This document shows, in pieces, positions 19,320 through 28,435 of a stretch of 64,000 nucleotides of DNA. This DNA comes from Bordetella bronchialis. Its GTDB lineage: Bacteria > Pseudomonadota > Gammaproteobacteria > Burkholderiales > Burkholderiaceae_B. Below the pieces are notes generated by a model that was not told where the DNA came from, made no database searches, and saw only the letters and a list, made by a program, of their open reading frames with translations. Position 1 is the first letter of the stretch. Each line of letters begins with the position of its first letter. The DNA is taken from positions 5,456,001-5,520,000 of the forward strand of contig NZ_CP016170.1 in NCBI RefSeq assembly GCF_001676705.1. Direction: 5' to 3'. A program made the translations under genes and the position numbers.

Positions 19320-20789
19320 TCAGCGGCGCCAGAAAGCCGGCGTAAACAGAAGTAGCACGGTGAAAAGCTCCAGCCTGCCGATAAGCATGCCGAAGGTGCA
19401 CAGCCAGGTCTGGAAATCGGTCAACACCGCGAAGCTGCCCATGGGCCCGACAGGGCCCAGCCCTGGGCCGGTATTGTTGACGCTGGCCACGACCGCGCTG
19501 AAGGCGACCACCGGGTCCAGCCCTGAAACGAGCATCAGGATGGTCAATACCGCGATGGACATGCCGTACATCAACATGAAGGCCAGCACCGATGCCATCA
19601 CGCGGTTGTCGACCACCCGGCCCCGCAGCCGCACCGGGCTGACCGCGTGCGGATGCAGCATGACGACCAGTTCCGTGCGGGCCTGCTTGGCGAGCAGGAT
19701 GGCGCGGATCATCTTGATGCCTCCGCCGGTCGAACCGGCCGATGTCGCCACGCCCGACAGCAGCAGCATCAACAGCGTCACGGACAGCGGCCATTGGGTG
19801 TAGTCCACATTGGCGTATCCGGTGGTGGTAATCACCGACACGGCGTTGAAGACCCCGTAGCGCAGCGCCTGGCCCGGTGTGTTGTAAATGCCGTCGGCGT
19901 ACAGGAATACCGAGATGGCCAGCGCGGCGCCCAGGGTCACGGCCAGGTAGGGTATGGTCTGCGGACAGGTCCAGTATGGGCGCGCGCTGCGTGTCTGCCA
20001 GGCGGTGAAGTGGGTGGCGAAGTTGATGCCCGCGATCAGCATGAAGACGATCGCGACGAGTTCGACGGCCGGGGAGTCGAAATGCGCGAAGCCGTCATCC
20101 CAGGTGGAAAAACCGCCCAGGCCCATGGTGGTGGCCATGTGGCACCAGGCCTCGAACCAGGGCAGGCCCGCCAGCCGGTACGCCAACAGGCATAGCAGCG
20201 AGAACCCGAAATAAACGGCATACAGGGCCTTGGCCGTGCTGGCGATGCGCGGCGTCAGCTTTTCGTCCTTGATCGGACCCGGCGTTTCCGCGCGGAATAC
20301 CTGGTGCCCGCCGACCCCCAGCAGCGGCAGCACCGCCACGGCCAGCACCAGGATGCCCATGCCCCCCAGCCAGACCAGGGTCGCCCGCCAGAGGTTGATT
20401 GAGGGCGGCAGGCGGTCCAGGCCGGTCAGCACGGTGGCGCCGGTGGTGGTCAGGCCCGACATGGCCTCGAAATAGCCGTCGGTGAAGGACAGCGGCGTTC
20501 CGGCCCGGTGGAAATAGATGAACAGCGGGATGGCGGCCAGGGCGGGCAGGACCGTCCAGACCATGGAGACCAGCAGGAAGCCGTCGCGAGGGCGCAGTTC
20601 CGCGCGGTTCCGGCGCGTCGCCACCCAAAGCAGGCCGCCGGCGGCCATGCAGGCCAGCGCGCCGTCGACGAAGGCGTCCAGTGCCGCATCGCCGGTGTAG
20701 ATCGCCAGCCCCAGGGGCAGGATCATGGCCAGCGAAAACAGCGCCATGATCAGGCCCAACAGGTTGAAGATCGAGGCGATCCGGTTCAC
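19320..20789 (-). CDS. trkH: Trk/Ktr-type potassium uptake membrane protein TrkH
   Basis: A 489-residue membrane protein with about 10-12 hydrophobic segments, forming the potassium channel of the Trk system. The P-loop selectivity glycines are visible in MSGLTTTGATV, MATTMGLGGFSTWD, SVITTTGYANVD and ASVNNTGPGLGPVG. The start is a GTG at 20789 with GGGAGG 7 bases upstream. It lies 139 bases downstream of trkA and is the last gene of a long minus-strand block that begins with rsmB. Confidence 0.96.
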   Translation of the reverse strand: MNRIASIFNLLGLIMALFSLAMILPLGLAIYTGDAALDAFVDGALACMAAGGLLWVATRRNRAELRPRDGFLLVSMVWTVLPALAAIPLFIYFHRAGTPLSFTDGYFEAMSGLTTTGATVLTGLDRLPPSINLWRATLVWLGGMGILVLAVAVLPLLGVGGHQVFRAETPGPIKDEKLTPRIASTAKALYAVYFGFSLLCLLAYRLAGLPWFEAWCHMATTMGLGGFSTWDDGFAHFDSPAVELVAIVFMLIAGINFATHFTAWQTRSARPYWTCPQTIPYLAVTLGAALAISVFLYADGIYNTPGQALRYGVFNAVSVITTTGYANVDYTQWPLSVTLLMLLLSGVATSAGSTGGGIKMIRAILLAKQARTELVVMLHPHAVSPVRLRGRVVDNRVMASVLAFMLMYGMSIAVLTILMLVSGLDPVVAFSAVVASVNNTGPGLGPVGPMGSFAVLTDFQTWLCTFGMLIGRLELFTVLLLFTPAFWRR

Positions 20790-20928
20790 GCCGCGCCTCC
20801 CGCCATGGCGGAGTCCATGACAGGCGCCGGGACCGGACCGGCGTCCAGGACGGCGTGCGCACGGACATTCGGCTCGACATTCCGACCGGCATTCGGATGG
20901 ACTCGGAAAGGGAGCATGGGCGCGGCGA

Positions 20929-22308
20929 TCAGAAGAAGGACGCGGAAACCTGGAAAAGTTTCTCCACCCGGGCCATCTGGTTGCGCCCGGGCACGAATAC
21001 GATCACGTGGTCGCCCTGCTGAATGACCGTATCGGGCTCCGGCATGATGATCTCGTCCTCGCGCGCCAGCGCCCCGATGACCGCGCCCTTGGGCAGGCGC
21101 ACCTGGCAGACCTGCCGGCCCACCACCCGCGACGTGCGCTGGTCGCCGTGGGCCACGGCTTCGAGCGCCTCGATGACCCCTTGCCGCAGGCGGTGCACGG
21201 CGACCACGTCGCCGCGCCGGACATGGCGCAACAGTTCGCTCATGGTGGCATGGGACGGCGAAACCGCCACATCGATATGGCTGCCCTGCATCAGTTCCCC
21301 ATAGGCCTGCCGGTTGATCAGCGCGATGACGCGGCGCGCGCCCAGGCGCTTGGCCAGCAGCGAAGACATGATGTTGTCCTCGTCGTCGCTGGTCAGCGCC
21401 AGCCAGGTGTCCATGTCGTCGATGTTCTCGCGTTCGAGCAGGGCCTCGTCGGTGGCGTTGCCATGCAGCACCAGGACATTGGACGGCAGTTTCTCGGCCA
21501 GGTACTGGCAGCGCGCCGCGCCGTGTTCGATGAGGCGTACGCTGTAGTTTTCCTCGGCCAGTTCGCGCGCCAGCCGCAAACCGATATTCCCGCCGCCGGC
21601 GATCATGATGCGACGCGCGGTCTTTTCCGCCGCGCGCAGCTGGCGCACCGCGCGGCGCGCATGCCGGGTATCGGCGACCACGACGACCTCGTCGCCCGGC
21701 AGGATGACCGTGCCGCGTCCCGCCTGCAAGGGACGGCCATTGCGCACGATATCGATGATGCGCGCCGACACGTCGGGCCAGACTTCCGGCAGTGCCTCCA
21801 GGGGCCGGTTGGCCATGGCGCTGCCGCGGTCCACGCGGGCGGCCACCACGCTGATGCGGCCACCGGCGAACTCGACGACCTGCAGGGCCTCGGGGAATTC
21901 GATCAGGCTATGCAGGTAGGTGGTGACGCTGCGTTCCGGGCTGATCAATGCATCGATGCAGAACCCGTCGTCGCCCAGCAGTTCCGGATGCTCGGCGACA
22001 TCGGACGATCGTATGCGGGCGATGCGCCGCGGAATATTGAACACCTGGCGCGCGATGCGGCAGGCCACCAGGTTGACGGCATCCGACGCGGCGCAGGCGA
22101 TGAACAGATCGGCGTCCTCGGCGCCGGCTTCGCGCAATACCGACACCTGCGCGCCATCGCCATGCAGGCCGCGCAGGTCGCAGCGTTCCTGCAGGGACAG
22201 CAGGTTGCGCGCGTCGGTATCGATGACGGTGATGTCGTTCTGTTCGGAGACCAGGTTTTCGGCCACGCTGGTGCCGACCCGCCCCGCCCCGACGATGAGG
22301 ATTTTCAT
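20929..22308 (-). CDS. trkA: Trk system potassium uptake regulatory protein TrkA
   Basis: A 459-residue peripheral membrane protein that gates TrkH in response to nucleotides. It has two RCK repeats, each with a Rossmann NAD site: ILIVGAGRVGTSVAENL at the N-terminus and IMIAGGGNIGLRLAREL near residue 232, each followed by a TrkA_C domain. Its ATG overlaps the ntrX stop codon by 4 bases, indicating translational coupling with the two-component pair upstream. Confidence 0.97.
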   Translation of the reverse strand: MKILIVGAGRVGTSVAENLVSEQNDITVIDTDARNLLSLQERCDLRGLHGDGAQVSVLREAGAEDADLFIACAASDAVNLVACRIARQVFNIPRRIARIRSSDVAEHPELLGDDGFCIDALISPERSVTTYLHSLIEFPEALQVVEFAGGRISVVAARVDRGSAMANRPLEALPEVWPDVSARIIDIVRNGRPLQAGRGTVILPGDEVVVVADTRHARRAVRQLRAAEKTARRIMIAGGGNIGLRLARELAEENYSVRLIEHGAARCQYLAEKLPSNVLVLHGNATDEALLERENIDDMDTWLALTSDDEDNIMSSLLAKRLGARRVIALINRQAYGELMQGSHIDVAVSPSHATMSELLRHVRRGDVVAVHRLRQGVIEALEAVAHGDQRTSRVVGRQVCQVRLPKGAVIGALAREDEIIMPEPDTVIQQGDHVIVFVPGRNQMARVEKLFQVSASFF

Positions 22309-22982
22309 GTACTGCGCTTGCGCGCCGACTCGATGCCCAGCTGCTTGAGCTTGCGGTACAAATGGGTGCGTTCCAGGCCGGTCTTTTCCGATACCCGGGT
22401 CATGCTATGGCTTTCGCGCACCAGATGGTATTCGAAGTAGATGCGCTCGAAGGCGTCGCGCGCTTCGCGCAAGGGCTGGTCCAGCGAGATGCTGCCCAAC
22501 AGGCCATTGGAACCCGCGGGCGCCTCTACCGCATTGGCGGCCAGCGGCGCGGCATCGAGCTCGTCTTCCAGGGGCACGGCGGCCGCGGCGGTGGCGGCCG
22601 CGACAGGCTGCGGGGCGCGCCCGCGCGACAGGGCAGCCGAAATAGTTTTTAACAACCGCTGGAGCGTGATGGGCTTTTCCAGGAAGTCCAGGGCGCCGAT
22701 GCGCGTGGCTTCGACGGCGGTGTCGATGGTGGCATGGCCGCTCATCATGATGACCGGCATGTCCAGCAGACCCTGGGAGCCCCACTCCTTGAGCAGGCTG
22801 ACGCCGTCGGTATCGGGCATCCAGATGTCCAGCAGAACGAGGTCGGGGCGCGACCGCAGACGGGCGGCTCGGGCCTGGGCCGCATTTTCGGCCAGTTCGA
22901 CCGTGTGTCCTTCGTCGTACAAGATTTCTGACAGAAGCTCGCGGATGCCAACTTCGTCATCAACCACCAGAATTCTGGCCAT
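22305..22982 (-). CDS. NtrX-like response regulator lacking the AAA+ domain
   Basis: A 225-residue response regulator: receiver domain (1-120; acidic pocket DDE at 8-10, phospho-acceptor Asp52, KP near 102), an Ala/Pro-rich linker, and a C-terminal Fis-type HTH (about 180-225, with SMTRVSEKTGLERTHLYRKL). Classical NtrX is about 450 residues with a sigma-54-interacting AAA+ domain between these parts, and this one has none. It therefore cannot drive sigma-54 open complexes by that route and may act as a simple activator or repressor. It follows the cognate kinase gene and overlaps trkA. Confidence 0.88.
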   Translation of the reverse strand: MARILVVDDEVGIRELLSEILYDEGHTVELAENAAQARAARLRSRPDLVLLDIWMPDTDGVSLLKEWGSQGLLDMPVIMMSGHATIDTAVEATRIGALDFLEKPITLQRLLKTISAALSRGRAPQPVAAATAAAAVPLEDELDAAPLAANAVEAPAGSNGLLGSISLDQPLREARDAFERIYFEYHLVRESHSMTRVSEKTGLERTHLYRKLKQLGIESARKRST

Positions 22983-22994
22983 AAACCCGTCCAC

Positions 22995-25310
22995 CTATTG
23001 CGTAGCCGCATTATCCTGTTGTTGTGCGGTTGCGTCCAGAGTATCGACCCCGCCCGCCAGGCGGGTCAACAGTATCGAAATGCGCGCCCCACCCTCGCGC
23101 CGATTGGCGAGATCGATGCGCCCGCCATGCTCTTCAACGATCTTGCGAACGATCGCCAATCCTAACCCAGTCCCGTGCGGCTTGGTGGTCACATAGGGTT
23201 CGAAGGCCCGCTGCATCACCTGCGCGGAGAAGCCGGGCCCCGTGTCCGCGACCGTGAACCGCAGGGCCAGTTGCTCGTCGCCGTCGCCATGGCGTGCCCG
23301 CGTCAGCTGCGTGGAAACGCGCACCTTGCCTTCTTTCTGGTCCGCGATGGCATCGCGCGCATTCGCCAGCAGATTGTGTATCACCTGCCGCAATTGCGTG
23401 GGGTCGCCTTCGATAGGCGGCAGCCCCGGTTCCAGCGCGACTTCAAGGTTGAGCGAATTCACGTGATCGCGCAACAGCCCTTCGACGGGGTCCCAGCCGT
23501 ACAGGGACAGCACGTCCGCGACCAATTCGTTGAAGTCGATGCGCTTCATGACGGCCGGCGGGGTGCGGGCGAATTCCCGGAAATCGTCGACCATATGCTT
23601 GAGCGAGGCCACCTGGTTGACGATGGTATTGGTGGAGCGCTCCAGCATGCGCCGGTCGTTGGGCTCCAGCCGGTCGGCCAGCTTCATCGCCAGGCGCTCG
23701 GCCGACAGCTGGATGGGCGTGAGCGGGTTCTTGATCTCGTGCGCCAGGCGGCGCGCGACCTCGCCCCAGGCCACGGCGCGGTTGGCGGACATCAGCTCGG
23801 TGATATCGTCGAACACCACCAGATACCCGTTGCCGCGGCCGTCGACACGCAGGTGCGTGCCCCGCGCGAGCAGCGTCACGGTGGGCGACGCGCCCGGCGA
23901 GGCCTGGTCCGAGGGCGTCAGCTCGATCTCGAATTGCTGTTGCCAGTGCAGGCGTTCGGATCCCACCGCGGTGTGGGCGGCGAAGGCCTGCCGCACGATC
24001 TGGGCGAAGGGCAGCATGCCCTCGACGGTTTCCAGGGGCCGGCCGATGACGGACCGCAGATCGGCCTGCAGGATGGTTTGCGCGCCCTGGTTGACCGTGG
24101 TGACACGAAAGCCCTCGTCGAAGACCAGCACACCCGAGGACAGATTGGACAGCACGCTTTCCAGGTAGACGTTGGAGCGCTCCAGTTGCTGCCGGTTGCT
24201 TTCCACCATGCGGCGCGCTTCGTCGAGCTGCCGCGTCATGGCGTTGAACGAGCGCGTCAGTTGCCCGACTTCGTCGCGCTCGGGCGGTTCGGGCAAGGGC
24301 CGGTAATCGCCCACGCCCACCGCCTGCGTGCCGGCCGCCAGCCGCAGCAGCGGGCGCACCAGCCGCTTGGACAGCGACAGCGCCACGGCGATGGCGGTGA
24401 ACACCGATACCAGCAGCGCCAGCGTCAGCGTGATGCCGTAGAGCTTGCGCAGCCCCAGCCGCGACAGCGCCAACTCCTGGTAATCGCGGAAGCCCTGCTG
24501 CACGCGGTTGGCATTGTGGGCGATCTGGTCCGGCACGGGCTGGATCAGTTGCAGCCAGCGCGGTTCGCCGGCCGAACTGCCCAGGGTATCGAAGCGATCC
24601 GGGGCGATCAGCGGGATCACCACGCGCAGGTGCAGGCCGCCCTGGCCCCGGTCCAGCGGGTCGTCGGCTTCCGCCGCCGAATAGCCGCGCGACAGCCTCA
24701 ATTGGTTCAGCACCGTGGCCGGCGGCAGCTCGGGCAGCAGCTGGCCGTACTGGCTGGTGGAAAACGCGATCATGCGGCCGCCGCCGGTGAAGACCATCGC
24801 TTCCTGCACGCCGTTGGCCTCGCGCAGGCGGGTCAGGGCCAGCGCGATATTGGAATCGCTGGCGCGGTTCAATTCGGTGGCCATGGACCGTCCGCGCGCG
24901 TCCAGGTCCGCCAGTAGCGAGTCCAGCGCCGCGCGGCCCAGGTTCAGGCCGGACTCCAGCGCGCTGTCGACGCGCACGTTGAACCAGGATTCGATGGAGC
25001 GCGACATGAACTGCACCGACAAGGTGTAGATCAAGGCGCCGGGCACCACGCCGATCAGCGTGAAGGCCAGCGCGAAGCGGGCCGTGAGCCGCGCGCCGAA
25101 CTGGCGGCGCCGTATCTGCCGCACCAGCTTGACGGTCAGCGCCAGCACCCAGGCGAACAGGGCCAGCGCCACCACGCCGTTCAGCAGCAGCAGCGCGTCG
25201 TAGTAGCGCGCCAGGCGCGAGGCATTCCCGGTGGACCAGGCCAGCAGGCCCAGCAGCAGCAGGCCCGCCAGGGCGCCCGCCACCAGCGCGATGCGCAAGA
25301 GCAGTCTCAT
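22995..25310 (-). CDS. ntrY: NtrY-like membrane sensor histidine kinase
   Basis: A 771-residue kinase. There are three or four N-terminal membrane segments in the first 110 residues, a periplasmic region, another membrane segment (about 310-330), HAMP, PAS (about 400-500), HisKA with phospho-acceptor His524 in RRLAHEIKNPLTPIQ, and HATPase_c with N, G1 and G2 boxes (NLLANARDAI, DTGPGFS, GTGLGLAIV). The order matches NtrY, which senses redox or envelope conditions in other proteobacteria. The frame is open far upstream, but the ATG at 25310 overlaps the DUF4390 stop codon by 4 bases and is the natural start. Confidence 0.94.
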   Translation of the reverse strand: MRLLLRIALVAGALAGLLLLGLLAWSTGNASRLARYYDALLLLNGVVALALFAWVLALTVKLVRQIRRRQFGARLTARFALAFTLIGVVPGALIYTLSVQFMSRSIESWFNVRVDSALESGLNLGRAALDSLLADLDARGRSMATELNRASDSNIALALTRLREANGVQEAMVFTGGGRMIAFSTSQYGQLLPELPPATVLNQLRLSRGYSAAEADDPLDRGQGGLHLRVVIPLIAPDRFDTLGSSAGEPRWLQLIQPVPDQIAHNANRVQQGFRDYQELALSRLGLRKLYGITLTLALLVSVFTAIAVALSLSKRLVRPLLRLAAGTQAVGVGDYRPLPEPPERDEVGQLTRSFNAMTRQLDEARRMVESNRQQLERSNVYLESVLSNLSSGVLVFDEGFRVTTVNQGAQTILQADLRSVIGRPLETVEGMLPFAQIVRQAFAAHTAVGSERLHWQQQFEIELTPSDQASPGASPTVTLLARGTHLRVDGRGNGYLVVFDDITELMSANRAVAWGEVARRLAHEIKNPLTPIQLSAERLAMKLADRLEPNDRRMLERSTNTIVNQVASLKHMVDDFREFARTPPAVMKRIDFNELVADVLSLYGWDPVEGLLRDHVNSLNLEVALEPGLPPIEGDPTQLRQVIHNLLANARDAIADQKEGKVRVSTQLTRARHGDGDEQLALRFTVADTGPGFSAQVMQRAFEPYVTTKPHGTGLGLAIVRKIVEEHGGRIDLANRREGGARISILLTRLAGGVDTLDATAQQQDNAATQ

Positions 25311-25891
25311 CGCTTGTCTCCGGCCGGATCGGCGATGGCGAAATCGAATTCCTTCCACGGTGTGGCCACGGACCACGAACTGCTGTTCAGGGCATTCACC
25401 TGGAAAGGCCGCGCCAGCATGGAGGTATCCAGCCGCAGCCGCAAACGCCCGTCGTAACGGACGCCCGTGGACAGGTCGCTGGCATCGGCCACCCCCCAGC
25501 CGCGGATGTGCCGCACCATGTCCATCGCCGCGTCCAGGGACTGCACCGGCAGGTTCAGTTCCCCGACGCCGGCGCGCCATTGGCGCGTCAACGCGTTGTA
25601 GACGATGCGCCAGGTCATGCTGGTATCGGCCACCGTACTGTCCAGCCACCACCAGCGCGAACGGGTGATGACCACGTCCGCCGTGAAATACAGCGGAACG
25701 CCGCGTTCGGCGGCTTCGCGCAGCTGGTCGTTGAGCTCGAAGCGGATGTCCGCGTCGATTTCCACCCGGCCATTGCGGATGACGGGATCGACATTGACGA
25801 CCTTGGGATCGGCCGCATGCGCGGCCCCTGCCCACGGCAGCGTAAGCACGGTGGCCAGCAACAAAAGAAACAGGCGCGTGGAAATGGGCAT
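25307..25891 (-). CDS. DUF4390 family exported protein
   Basis: A 194-residue protein with a clear signal peptide (hydrophobic core about 7-20, cut near AGAAHA-ADPKVV) and a beta-rich mature part including RFELNDQLREAAERGVPLYF. Its function is unknown. It sits between rsmB and ntrY, the usual place for this family in beta-proteobacteria, and may belong to the NtrYX envelope-sensing system. Its stop overlaps the ntrY start codon. Confidence 0.88.
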   Translation of the reverse strand: MPISTRLFLLLLATVLTLPWAGAAHAADPKVVNVDPVIRNGRVEIDADIRFELNDQLREAAERGVPLYFTADVVITRSRWWWLDSTVADTSMTWRIVYNALTRQWRAGVGELNLPVQSLDAAMDMVRHIRGWGVADASDLSTGVRYDGRLRLRLDTSMLARPFQVNALNSSSWSVATPWKEFDFAIADPAGDKR

Positions 25892-25930
25892 ACGATGTAT
25901 CAGCGCTGCGACTCCATTATTCTTGGCGAT

Positions 25931-27298
25931 TCAGCGGGCCTTGGCAAACAAGGCGTAGAAAAAGCCGTCATGCTGGGCGGCCTCTGTTGCGCGGGAGGCC
26001 TCCGGCAGCAGTTGTCCGGGCGCATCCAGGCGGCGGGCATCGGCATGGCGGGCGGCGAAGCCGGCGGCCTGGCGCTCGCCTTCATCGGGAAAGACGGAGC
26101 AGGTCACATACAGCAGGCGCCCGCCCGGCGCCACGGTGCGCCACAGCGCATCCACGATGCGCGCCTGCAGCTTGGCGGTGCGCGGGACGTCGTCCGGACG
26201 CCGCAACCAGCGGATGTCCGGATGCCGGCGGACGATGCCGGAGGCGGTACACGGCACATCGGCCAGCACCGCATCGAAGGGCCGGCCATCCCACCACGCG
26301 CCGGTATCGGCCGCATCGGCCGCGCGCAGCGACACCCGGGGCGTATCCAGCCCCAGGCGGCGCAGGTTGTCCTGCACGCGCCGCAGCCGCGCGCCATCCG
26401 CGTCCAGGGCAAGCAGGTCCAGGTCGGCCAATTCCAGCAGATGCGCCGTCTTGCCTCCGGGGGCGGCGCAGGCGTCCAGCACCCGCATGCCGTCCTTCAC
26501 GCCCAGCAGGGGCGCGGCCAATTGCGCGCCCGCATCCTGTACGGACCACCAACCGTCGTCGAACCCGGGCAGCCGCTGCACCGGACGCGGCTGGGACAGG
26601 ACGAGGCCGGCGTCGCCCTGCGGCCGCGCGGCGATCCCGGCCGCCTCGAAAGCCGCCAGCACCTGCTCGCGGGAGGCGCGCCGGCGATTCACGCGCAAGG
26701 TGAGCGGAGCCGGCACATTGGCCGCCGTCAATACGGATTCCCAGGCCTGCGGGTAGGCCGAGCGCAGCTTGTCCACCCACCACTGCGGGTGGTTCCAGCG
26801 CGCCTCGATCTGCCGGGCGAGCTGGGGCAGCAAGGCATCCCGGTCGCGCAGGAAGGAGCGCAGCGCGCCGTTGACCAGCCCCTTCAGCGGCGCGACCCGC
26901 GGCATGCGGGCGGCCGCCTGCACAGCCTGGTCCACCACGGTATGGGGGGCGTAGGTGGGCGCGCCATCCGCGGGCACGGCGGGGCCGGACGCGGCCTGCG
27001 CCGCGGGCGTGGCCGGCGGAAGCAGCAGCGCCAGGCTGACCAGCAGCAGCGCCTCGGCCAAGGGTTCGGGGGGCGTACGCGGCACCAGGATGCGCCGCAG
27101 CGCGCGCGCTTCGCCCAGCCGGCGCATCGCATGGAAGGAAAGCGCCTGCGACCCGGCCCGCAAGGGCGCCGGCGCCAGGGCGATGGCATCGGTCATGGAA
27201 CGCCCCGCCAGCACCGAACGCACGATTTCCGCGCTTTCCGCGAGCAGATCGCGCAACGGCGCCGCGCTGGGCGCCGGGGAGGACGGAAGATCGGGCAT
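25931..27298 (-). CDS. rsmB: 16S rRNA (cytosine(967)-C5)-methyltransferase RsmB
   Basis: A 455-residue enzyme that methylates C967 of 16S rRNA. The N-terminal NusB-like helical domain (about 1-165) is followed by a SAM-dependent domain with LDACAAPGGKTAHLLEL, DVPCTASGIVRRHPD holding the conserved PC cysteine, and LLYVTCSVFPDEGE holding the catalytic TC cysteine. The open frame runs upstream to 27616, but the ATG at 27298 gives a family-like N-terminus. It heads the block rsmB-DUF4390-ntrY-ntrX-trkA-trkH. Confidence 0.95.
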   Translation of the reverse strand: MPDLPSSPAPSAAPLRDLLAESAEIVRSVLAGRSMTDAIALAPAPLRAGSQALSFHAMRRLGEARALRRILVPRTPPEPLAEALLLVSLALLLPPATPAAQAASGPAVPADGAPTYAPHTVVDQAVQAAARMPRVAPLKGLVNGALRSFLRDRDALLPQLARQIEARWNHPQWWVDKLRSAYPQAWESVLTAANVPAPLTLRVNRRRASREQVLAAFEAAGIAARPQGDAGLVLSQPRPVQRLPGFDDGWWSVQDAGAQLAAPLLGVKDGMRVLDACAAPGGKTAHLLELADLDLLALDADGARLRRVQDNLRRLGLDTPRVSLRAADAADTGAWWDGRPFDAVLADVPCTASGIVRRHPDIRWLRRPDDVPRTAKLQARIVDALWRTVAPGGRLLYVTCSVFPDEGERQAAGFAARHADARRLDAPGQLLPEASRATEAAQHDGFFYALFAKAR

Positions 27299-27498
27299 GG
27301 GAAGCGAAAAGGACGGTCGGCAATGCCGTAATGGTACCTTTTCGCCCGGGCGGCCCCTTCGGACGCCACGGCAAGTGCTCATGGCCGACACGCACGGCCG
27401 TCGGACCGGCGGACCGCGAGCCTGCGGACCGTGGAGCCCCGGCCCGCAAGGCCCGGGACCGCGGGCTCGGACAGCGGGCCTACGCCCGGCGGAACGCG

Positions 27499-28305
27499 TC
27501 AGAAGCGGTAGCCGACGCCCACGGCGCCGTAGGGAGACGTGCGGCGCTCCACGATGGGGCTGTCGCGCGCGTCGCCCAGCAGCGCGCGCACGCCCACGGT
27601 GCCGAACACCGACCATTTCTGGTCGATGGCATAGCGCCAGTTCGCGTACAGGCCGGCGGAGCGGAAGCCCGCGCCGGCGGAATAACGCCCCAGCCCGGCA
27701 TCGCTGCGGGCGGCCTCGGCGCTGGTCACGCCGAACCAGCGCGACATATCGTCATGGCTGCCCCAGGTGGTTTCCGCCCCCAGCCGCACGGTATTGCGGC
27801 TGTCCTGCCAGACGGCATAGGAACCGTTCAGTTCCACGCGCGTGCCGTAGCCCGCGTGCAAGGCCTGGGTCACCGTCGTGGTAAGCCGCCACCGGCCAGG
27901 CTGCCAGCGCAGGAAGGCGCCGGCGGTGGCATGCGCGTCGATATCGTCCAGGCCGTCCAGCCTATCGTGGTCGTCGGCATCGCGGCCCATGCGCAGTCCG
28001 GCAAAGACACCCGCCTGCCAGTCGGGGGCCAGCTGGGTCTTGAGTCCCAGGGCCGGCAGGCCGTCGCGCGTGTCGACGAAGAACGCGCCGCGTTCATACG
28101 ACAGCTGCAGCACCGGCACCGCGTGGTAATCCTTGGCGCCGGGGTATTCCGGCACCACGCCCACGCCCAGGCCCACGCTGTTCTGCGCCAACGCCGCGTG
28201 GCCGCTCGCCAGCCAACACACCAGGCCTACTATCCATCCCGCGGTGCCCGCCCGCCGCGCGCGGCATGCATCGCCCCATTGCGATGCCTTCGTATCGATC
28301 GCCAT
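27499..28305 (-). CDS. MipA/OmpV family outer membrane protein
   Basis: A 268-residue protein with a signal peptide (about 22-42, cut near HAALA-QNSVGLG) and a beta-barrel pattern ending in YGAVGVGYRF, whose terminal Phe is typical of Bam substrates. The family includes MipA, a scaffold for murein synthesis, and OmpV. The ATG at 28305 is preferred over the GTG at 28314, because AAGGG lies 8 bases before it. It is divergent from a QseBC-like two-component system, which probably controls it. Confidence 0.9.
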   Translation of the reverse strand: MAIDTKASQWGDACRARRAGTAGWIVGLVCWLASGHAALAQNSVGLGVGVVPEYPGAKDYHAVPVLQLSYERGAFFVDTRDGLPALGLKTQLAPDWQAGVFAGLRMGRDADDHDRLDGLDDIDAHATAGAFLRWQPGRWRLTTTVTQALHAGYGTRVELNGSYAVWQDSRNTVRLGAETTWGSHDDMSRWFGVTSAEAARSDAGLGRYSAGAGFRSAGLYANWRYAIDQKWSVFGTVGVRALLGDARDSPIVERRTSPYGAVGVGYRF

Positions 28306-28370
28306 CCGGTTCACCCTTAAGCACGGCCACCCGATCGGGCGGCCTTCGGGATCGGGATTCTCGAGAGGCG

Positions 28371-28392
28371 GTTTTAAAAGTTTTTTAAATTT
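28371..28392. promoter_or_regulatory. Candidate OmpR/QseB-type operator (direct repeat with 11-base period)
   Basis: Two TTTTAA elements start at 28372 and 28383, exactly 11 bases apart, in an AT-rich island within GC-rich DNA. OmpR/PhoB-family regulators commonly bind head-to-tail repeats with this spacing. It lies between the mipA-like gene and the regulator gene, 44 bases before the regulator start, so it fits autoregulation and divergent control. Confidence 0.5.
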
Positions 28393-28435
28393 GGCCCGAT
28401 AATCTGCCCGTCATTCCATCCGGAGACCCCTGGCC

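Noticed and set aside
27299..27498. GGACCG-rich repeated words between rsmB and the mipA-like gene.
   Set aside because: Irregular spacing and high GC make these ordinary low-complexity sequence rather than a defined repeat or terminator.
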